Shown here piece by piece: positions 5,714 to 9,707 of a DNA stretch of 9,707 nt (position 1 is its first letter; every line of letters starts with the position of its first letter). The notes beneath the pieces are model-generated. The model was not told where the DNA came from. It saw nothing but the letters and a program-made list of their open reading frames with translations, and did not search any database. The stretch spans positions 16,256-25,962 of the forward strand of contig JABUUT010000057.1 of NCBI GenBank assembly GCA_021443045.1, given 5' to 3'. Made by a program: the position numbers and the translations under genes. This stretch comes from Fibrobacteraceae bacterium. Its GTDB lineage: Bacteria; Fibrobacterota; Fibrobacteria; Fibrobacterales; Fibrobacteraceae.

Positions 5714-5747
5714 AAAAAGTCATTCGCCCGGGGCGTTTGACTTTTTT
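5714..5747 (+). terminator. Strong intrinsic terminator after rpsP
   Basis: AAAAAGTCA pairs with TGACTTTTT around an inner CGCC/GGCG stem, followed by the T-run (TTTTTT to 5747). It begins 17 bp after the rpsP stop. The A-rich left arm makes it potentially bidirectional. It separates rpsP from rimM-trmD-rplS and could be a partial (attenuating) terminator. Confidence 0.88.
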
Positions 5748-5815
5748 ATATGCCCAGTCCTACCCTACTTTAACCCCATCCACACCCGTTTAATCACTTA
5801 AACTTCTGCAAAAAT

Positions 5816-6409
5816 ATGGACTTTCAGAACGACTTTATTTCTGTGTGCCAGCTCATGGGAACCCATGGCGTGAAAGGCTTTATCAAGGCTTTTCCCCTAA
5901 CCCACGACCTGAGCCGCCACGAAAAACTGAGCCAGGTGAGCGTTCAAAAAGTAAACGGACAAGTGCTGGAGCTGGAGGTGGAACAGTCCCGACTGGCAGG
6001 CTCCATTTGGCTGCTAAAATTCAAGGGGCTGGACAATCCGGAAGCGGTAAAAATGCTGGTAAACGGCTACGTTGGCGTTCCCGAAACCGAAAGGCTCCCT
6101 GCCCCCGAAGGCATGTACTACTTTTCGGATTTGGAAGGTTACAGGGTGCTTGTAAAAGAACTAGGCACCCCAGGTAACGAACAAAAAAACGAGAACCAAA
6201 CAATTCATGTGGGAACGGTGCTTGAAGTGATGGAACTCCCCACCATCAACGCGTTTCACATAGAATTTTTAAAGGAATTCCACAAGGAATATTCCAGCAA
6301 AACAGTTCTCGCACCCTGGCACGACGACTGCGTCATTGAAGTGAACGAAGGTGAAAAAGCCATTGTTTGCCATGCAGAATACCTTAAGAACCTTTGCCCG
6401 GACAAGTAG
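5816..6409 (+). CDS. rimM: Ribosome maturation factor RimM
   Basis: Assembly factor for the 30S head: it binds S19 and helps 16S rRNA processing. The N-terminal beta-barrel carries the family motif GTHGVKG (residues 15-21), and the C-terminal PRC-barrel opens with YYFSDLEG (101-108, usually YY..DL.G). The length of 197 is slightly above the usual 165-180 because of a loop rich in Glu/Asn/Gln (about 115-130) and a longer C-terminal strand region (FLKEFHKEYSSKTVLAPWHD). It is placed between the rpsP terminator and trmD. ATG 5816 has no Shine-Dalgarno. The weak upstream promoter candidates in 5748-5815 (such as CTACTTTAAC) are not convincing. trmD starts 11 nt after the stop, so the two genes are co-transcribed. 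Confidence 0.95.
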   Translation: MDFQNDFISVCQLMGTHGVKGFIKAFPLTHDLSRHEKLSQVSVQKVNGQVLELEVEQSRLAGSIWLLKFKGLDNPEAVKMLVNGYVGVPETERLPAPEGMYYFSDLEGYRVLVKELGTPGNEQKNENQTIHVGTVLEVMELPTINAFHIEFLKEFHKEYSSKTVLAPWHDDCVIEVNEGEKAIVCHAEYLKNLCPDK

Positions 6410-6410
6410 T

Positions 6411-6414
6411 GGAG
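6411..6414 (+). promoter_or_regulatory. Ribosome binding site deciding the trmD start
   Basis: GGAG lies 6 nt before ATG 6421. This selects 6421 over the in-frame TTG at 6394, which would overlap rimM and add nine residues before the conserved [13 protein letters not shown] start. Confidence 0.8.
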
Positions 6415-6420
6415 AAAATA

Positions 6421-7125
6421 ATGATTATTGACTGTGTTACTATTTTTCCGGAAATGTTCACCCCCATGAAAGAGTCCATTATGGGGAGGGCCCAGGCCAA
6501 GGGTCTGCTGGAATTCAACACCGTTTACCTGCGGGATTTTGCCGTGAACGATTATGGCCAGGTGGATGACGTTCCCTACGGGGGCGAACCAGGCATGGTG
6601 CTCCGGCCCGAACCACTGGCAGCCGCCATTCGAAGCACAGGTATAAAAGAGGATGGCGGAAAGGTGATTTACCTTACTGCAGACGGCGTTCCCTTTACCC
6701 ACAAGCTAGCCAAGGAACTTTCCCAAGAAAACCATCTGGTTTTAGTTTGCGGCCACTACAAAGGCATCGACGACCGCATACGCCAGTCCGAAGTGGACCT
6801 TGAAATTTCCATAGGAGATTTTGTGGTAAGCGGAGGGGAACTTCCGGCCATGGTGGTTACCGATGCGGTGGTAAGGCTTTTGGATGGAGCCTTGGGAAAC
6901 CGGGAATCTGGAGATACAGACTCCTTTGCCCAGGGCGTACTGGGGTGGCCGGTCTACACTCGGCCCGAAGTTTTTGAAGGCAAAAAAGTGCCCGAAGTGC
7001 TGCTTTCGGGCCATCATCAACGGATTTTTGAATGGAGAAAGCAGGAATCTTTAAAAAGAACCCAAGAAAGACGCCCTGACATCTTTAAAAATCTTGAAAT
7101 TAATACTAAATTTGGCGACAAATAA
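6421..7125 (+). CDS. trmD: tRNA (guanine-N1)-methyltransferase TrmD
   Basis: Uses S-adenosylmethionine to methylate G37 at N1 next to the anticodon in tRNAs reading CNN codons and some others, preventing +1 frameshifting; essential in most bacteria. The protein has 234 residues. Motifs are the N-terminus [25 protein letters not shown] (53-66), and the trefoil-knot SAM-binding segments [12 protein letters not shown] (108-119) and [17 protein letters not shown] (129-145). Next are the DSF motif with the likely catalytic Asp167, YTRPEVFEG (179-187), and the C-terminal tRNA-binding part [23 protein letters not shown]. It is flanked by rimM (11 nt) and rplS (14 nt), the standard order. Confidence 0.98.
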   Translation: MIIDCVTIFPEMFTPMKESIMGRAQAKGLLEFNTVYLRDFAVNDYGQVDDVPYGGEPGMVLRPEPLAAAIRSTGIKEDGGKVIYLTADGVPFTHKLAKELSQENHLVLVCGHYKGIDDRIRQSEVDLEISIGDFVVSGGELPAMVVTDAVVRLLDGALGNRESGDTDSFAQGVLGWPVYTRPEVFEGKKVPEVLLSGHHQRIFEWRKQESLKRTQERRPDIFKNLEINTKFGDK

Positions 7126-7139
7126 AACGAGGTCACAAT

Positions 7140-7487
7140 ATGTCCCTTAATATCGAAGCTATCCATAGCGAAAACATGAAAACAGATATGCCTAAGTTCC
7201 GCGCTGGCGACAGTGTTACTGTGAACGTCAAGGTTATTGAAGGAACAAAGGAACGCATCCAGCCATTCAAGGGTGTAGTCATCCAGCAGAAGAACGGCGG
7301 TATTTCCGAAACGCTTACTGTTCGCAAGATGTCTGGTTCCGTTGCCGTAGAACGCATTTTCCCTCTCCACTCCCCACGCATCGACTCCATTGTGCTCGAT
7401 CGTCCAGGTAAGGTTCGTCAGGCTCGCATTTACTATATGCGCAACCTTCGCGGTAAGGCTGCTCGTATCGACGAACGCCAGGCCTAA
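7140..7487 (+). CDS. rplS: 50S ribosomal protein L19
   Basis: A 50S protein at the subunit interface, forming bridges with 16S rRNA. The length of 115 residues is typical. Signatures are [27 protein letters not shown] and [14 protein letters not shown], then [17 protein letters not shown] text (here [14 protein letters not shown]) and [20 protein letters not shown]. The start at ATG 7140 is set by GAGG 7 nt upstream. It ends 27 bp before the first cyclic-nucleotide-binding-like gene, with no terminator between them. Confidence 0.98.
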   Translation: MSLNIEAIHSENMKTDMPKFRAGDSVTVNVKVIEGTKERIQPFKGVVIQQKNGGISETLTVRKMSGSVAVERIFPLHSPRIDSIVLDRPGKVRQARIYYMRNLRGKAARIDERQA

Positions 7488-7514
7488 TCGCCTATTCCGC
7501 CCTGCTTTCTATTC

Positions 7515-8510
7515 ATGAGGTATGCACCGGTGAATAGTTTAGGAGATGGTAGACAACAAATTATCCCGCCCACGAGGCAAATCGTGAAGGCGGGTTTTGT
7601 TGTATATAGTCCCGAAAAGAAAAACCGTTCCATCGTGATTCTGGATGAAGGCGAACTGGTTGCGGTAGAAAAAAGCGACGGATTAAAAAAGACCGTCTTT
7701 AGAATGCATCCAGGTGATTTGGTGGGAGTTGCTGCACTGTTGGAGCGGGAGCCTTTTAAGTACACCCTCGAAGCCACAAGGGAATCTAAAATTACCTTGG
7801 TTAACGAAGAGTGTATGGAATCGGAACTCAAAACACTTCCCGTGTGGCTACTAGCAGTAATCAAGGCTTTGTCATCTAAAACAAGAAAGCTTAAAGAAGC
7901 CGTCTTTAAAGCGAGGGTGCAAGACACCTTGTGCAGTTTGGCCCAATTTTTAAGCCTTTCCACAGCCGAAGAAAAGAAAAGCACCCACAAAGCCCATTCC
8001 CTTACCTACCGCAGATCCACCGACGAAAAAATAAAAAAGATAAAGCTCAGGGATATCCTAGATGAATTTCACTGGCAAACCAAAATTCCGACCAGTGTTA
8101 TTCAAGAAGACCTTAAGGCACTAGCTCGCCGGCGTTTTATAGAGTTTGAAAAGCAAGGTGATGATACATGGGTAAAAGTATTGGATGGATTCTTATTGGA
8201 CATTTTTGTTGATTATCAAAAGGCCCAAAGCGAAAACAGGCCATGGGCACCATTTAAGCTTTCGCTGCAGCAAAAGAAAATTCTAGTTACTTTATCTATA
8301 ATAAGCAATGAACAAAAAGCTGAAAGCCCCGTTTGGTTGTCGCATTTGCAAAAAAAATTCCCGCAGGCCGATGTGGGTGAATGGATTGCCATGCAAAATT
8401 TGGGCTGGTTTAAGGAAGGCCCCAAAGGCCAATTTTCCGTTAATTCAGATAAAGTAAATTACTTTTTAACCGCTCTGCGTTACGAAACCAATTTGAAAGG
8501 GGTTCTGTAA
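7515..8510 (+). CDS. Cyclic-nucleotide-binding-like domain protein A, degenerate cassette
   Basis: Unnamed protein of 331 residues. Residues about 22-100 fit a CNBD/Crp-type beta-roll: IVKAGFVVYSPEKKNRSIVILDEGELVAVEK, then PGDLVGVAALLEREPFKYTLEA (66-87). In the phosphate-binding cassette the canonical GEL is replaced by GVA and the Pro-Arg by PFK, so the Glu and Arg that normally hold the ribose and phosphate are missing; canonical cNMP binding is unlikely. A helix LPVWLLAVIKALSSKTRKLKEA (108-129) follows. Residues about 176-225 (IKLRDILDEF...SVIQEDLKALARRRFIEF) look like a winged helix, and the rest is helical. It is 27 bp downstream of rplS and overlaps the next gene by 1 nt, so it is probably co-transcribed. 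ATG 7515 has no good Shine-Dalgarno; GTG 7530 is a weaker choice. It could be a regulator or an adaptor; the role is unknown. Confidence 0.7.
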   Translation: MRYAPVNSLGDGRQQIIPPTRQIVKAGFVVYSPEKKNRSIVILDEGELVAVEKSDGLKKTVFRMHPGDLVGVAALLEREPFKYTLEATRESKITLVNEECMESELKTLPVWLLAVIKALSSKTRKLKEAVFKARVQDTLCSLAQFLSLSTAEEKKSTHKAHSLTYRRSTDEKIKKIKLRDILDEFHWQTKIPTSVIQEDLKALARRRFIEFEKQGDDTWVKVLDGFLLDIFVDYQKAQSENRPWAPFKLSLQQKKILVTLSIISNEQKAESPVWLSHLQKKFPQADVGEWIAMQNLGWFKEGPKGQFSVNSDKVNYFLTALRYETNLKGVL

Positions 8511-9463
8511 TGCAAATAAACAAGGGCGAATACTTAACCTTAGAAGGCGACAAGGGAAACACCCTCTTTATTGTAAAGAGCGGCATGCTGGTGGCCCAAC
8601 GTTCCACCCCCGAAGACGGGGATTACCTAGAAAACATTGGCCCGGGAACCATTATTGGGGAATTGAGCCTTTTAGAGAGTGCTCCTCGAGAGTACACCGT
8701 TAAGGCCGCAGAACCTAGCGAGCTGATTGTAATTACTCAAGACATGCTCGAGGCCACGCTCAGCAACAAGCCATCCTGGCTAAAGTCTATTTTAGACTTT
8801 TTAACAAGCCGCTACCACATAGCCCAAAAAAACAAAAAGAAGAACGATTTAATTCAGGCTCTGCCTACCCTACTTTTTGTAATTTCGTCCAAGGTTCGAC
8901 AAAGTGGCGTAGACACAGTGCTCTTGGACGAATTGTACATACAACTTAAGTGTTTAAACAACACCTCCGCCGAAGAAACAGACCGTCTATTACATTCCTT
9001 GGAAAATCTGGGTGTGCTCAAGGTTCAAGAAAACGGAAGTTCGCAAAAAATACTGCGAGTGGAAAGTTTGCAATTGGTGCCCCTTCTGTACGAAACATTA
9101 CGCTACCGTGCATTAAACAAAAAAATTTCGCCAAACATTCTGTCGATGACAGACCAGATGATACTGACCACTTTTATTAAAGTGGCTAAAGAAAAAGGAA
9201 AATCATTGGAAGGCGGATTTTGCTCCGTTAGTACAGCCGACTTGACGGCTGAAGCCAAAAAATCCATGCATGGATTAACGCTGACATCTAGAACCATGTA
9301 CAGTTTGGTAGAAAAACAATTGCTTAATCCATCCCAAACTTTTAAAATTCAGGATTCCCTAGAGACCGTTCCCAGCTTTTACGCCGATTTTGATAAAATT
9401 TTAGATTTACTGGAACTAAATCGAGTGTTTCCGCTGCTGGATAAAAAACTCGTGGAAATTTAG
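8510..9463 (+). CDS. Cyclic-nucleotide-binding domain protein B, intact cassette
   Basis: Unnamed protein of 317 residues and a paralogue of the preceding gene. The CNBD starts almost at residue 1: INKGEYLTLEGDKGNTLFIVKSGMLV, then GTIIGELSLLESAPREYTVKAA (46-67). The cassette keeps GEL with Glu51 and APR with Arg60, so a cyclic nucleotide or similar ligand is plausible. The helical exit SNKPSWLKSILDFL (85-98) matches LPVWLLAVIKAL of its neighbour. The C-terminal 200 residues are mainly helical, with a possible winged-helix segment around VDTVLLDELYIQLKCLNNTSAEETDRLLHSLENLGVLKV. The start codon overlaps the previous stop (TAATG), with AAGGGG just upstream, so the two are probably translationally coupled. 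No membrane segment, enzyme domain or classical Crp HTH is visible. The N-terminal helix usual before a CNBD is absent. Confidence 0.72.
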   Translation: MQINKGEYLTLEGDKGNTLFIVKSGMLVAQRSTPEDGDYLENIGPGTIIGELSLLESAPREYTVKAAEPSELIVITQDMLEATLSNKPSWLKSILDFLTSRYHIAQKNKKKNDLIQALPTLLFVISSKVRQSGVDTVLLDELYIQLKCLNNTSAEETDRLLHSLENLGVLKVQENGSSQKILRVESLQLVPLLYETLRYRALNKKISPNILSMTDQMILTTFIKVAKEKGKSLEGGFCSVSTADLTAEAKKSMHGLTLTSRTMYSLVEKQLLNPSQTFKIQDSLETVPSFYADFDKILDLLELNRVFPLLDKKLVEI

Positions 9464-9468
9464 AAAGA

Positions 9469-9545
9469 GGTTGTCAGAGGTCAGAGGCCGGTTATCGGTT
9501 ATCGGTTATCGGTTATCAGTTGTCGGTTGTCAGTTATCAGTGATT
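9469..9545 (+). repeat. Heptamer tandem repeat array, right end
   Basis: Eleven in-register 7-bp units with consensus (A/G)GTT(A/G)TC: GGTTGTC, AGAGGTC, AGAGGCC, four perfect GGTTATC, AGTTGTC, GGTTGTC, AGTTATC, AGTGATT. The purest copies are in the middle and the ends are decayed. It begins 5 bp after the stop of protein B. The left-end array is the same heptamer in inverted orientation. No spacers are present, so it is not CRISPR. Confidence 0.85.
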
Positions 9546-9577
9546 GGTATTTATATGGACATTCTACTGGATCCCTC

Positions 9578-9591
9578 ACGGCGTATGCCGT
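9578..9591. repeat. Hairpin ACGGC-GTAT-GCCGT within a dispersed-type intergenic element
   Basis: A 5-bp perfect stem with a 4-nt loop is flanked by CCTC and TCAGG that extend it imperfectly. The surrounding text (GGATCCCTCACGGCG...TTCAGGATGACAC) resembles dispersed intergenic elements I associate with Fibrobacter genomes, but I could not check this. From 9592 to 9678 I see no gene. Confidence 0.4.
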
Positions 9592-9678
9592 TCAGGATGA
9601 CACGCCCGAAGTAAAACCGATATGGAATAAAACATGGATTGAGCCACAGGAAAAAGGAACAGAGCTGTGAGCAACAAG

Positions 9679-9698
9679 CGACCGGTATTAACCGGTCG
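9679..9698. repeat. Perfect hairpin CGACCGGT-ATTA-ACCGGTCG at right edge
   Basis: An 8-bp perfect GC-rich stem with a 4-nt loop. No T-run follows on either strand, so it is not a standard intrinsic terminator. It may be an operator or an RNA structure belonging to whatever lies beyond the window edge. Confidence 0.5.
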
Positions 9699-9707
9699 TG
9701 AGTGCGA

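Noticed and set aside
6394..6420. TTG start for trmD at 6394
   Set aside because: It overlaps rimM and has no ribosome binding site; ATG 6421 has GGAG at proper spacing and begins the conserved TrmD N-terminus.
7484..7990. 168-codon minus-strand open frame over the first CNBD-like gene
   Set aside because: It overlaps rplS's end and protein A, with no ribosome binding site and no family motifs. Protein A has clear domain signatures and a paralogue next door.
9469..9545. Possible CRISPR array at the right end
   Set aside because: The unit is only 7 bp, there are no spacers, and units are contiguous and decaying.

Overview
The window looks like a chromosomal segment from a member of the Fibrobacter lineage or a close FCB-group relative. 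This is an inference. It rests on TAnnTTTG-type promoter boxes (in front of rpsP and the MATE gene, with a one-mismatch copy before ffh), on dispersed heptamer repeats of the form (A/G)GTT(A/G)TC at both ends, and on the general look of the housekeeping proteins. No rRNA, tRNA or CRISPR array was found.

Left part (1-2200, minus strand): a short inverted-repeat and heptamer-repeat zone is followed by two co-directional genes. A MATE-family efflux transporter lies upstream and a LoaP-like specialised NusG paralogue (NGN plus KOW domains) lies just downstream of it.

Middle part (2200-3720): an AT-rich decayed accessory island. It holds a KilA-N-domain gene whose 270-codon frame is complete but carries two in-frame nonsense codons. 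Short, diverged copies of what looks like the C-terminal tail of an Eco57I/type IIG-like adenine methylase lie on either side of it. Two near-perfect palindromes centred on CGAATTCG sit directly upstream of the KilA-N start, and a related palindrome lies inside the gene. I read the island as the remnant of a restriction-modification-associated locus.

Right part (3720-9470, plus strand): the conserved translation and secretion cluster ffh, rpsP, rimM, trmD, rplS. ffh and rpsP each have their own promoter-like box, and a strong intrinsic terminator separates rpsP from rimM-trmD-rplS. Two genes follow rplS with almost no gap. They encode paralogous proteins with an N-terminal cyclic-nucleotide-binding-like domain and a roughly 200-residue helical or winged-helix-like C-terminal region. 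The second retains the Glu and Arg of the phosphate-binding cassette and the first has lost both. They overlap by one base (TAATG), so they are probably co-translated and may act together.

Right end (9470-9707): a roughly 77-bp array of 7-bp repeats in the opposite orientation to the left-end array, followed by two perfect-stem hairpins and no recognisable gene.

The parts most worth a second look are the KilA-N/methylase-tail island with its palindromes and the paired cyclic-nucleotide-binding-like genes attached to the rplS end of the ribosomal cluster.
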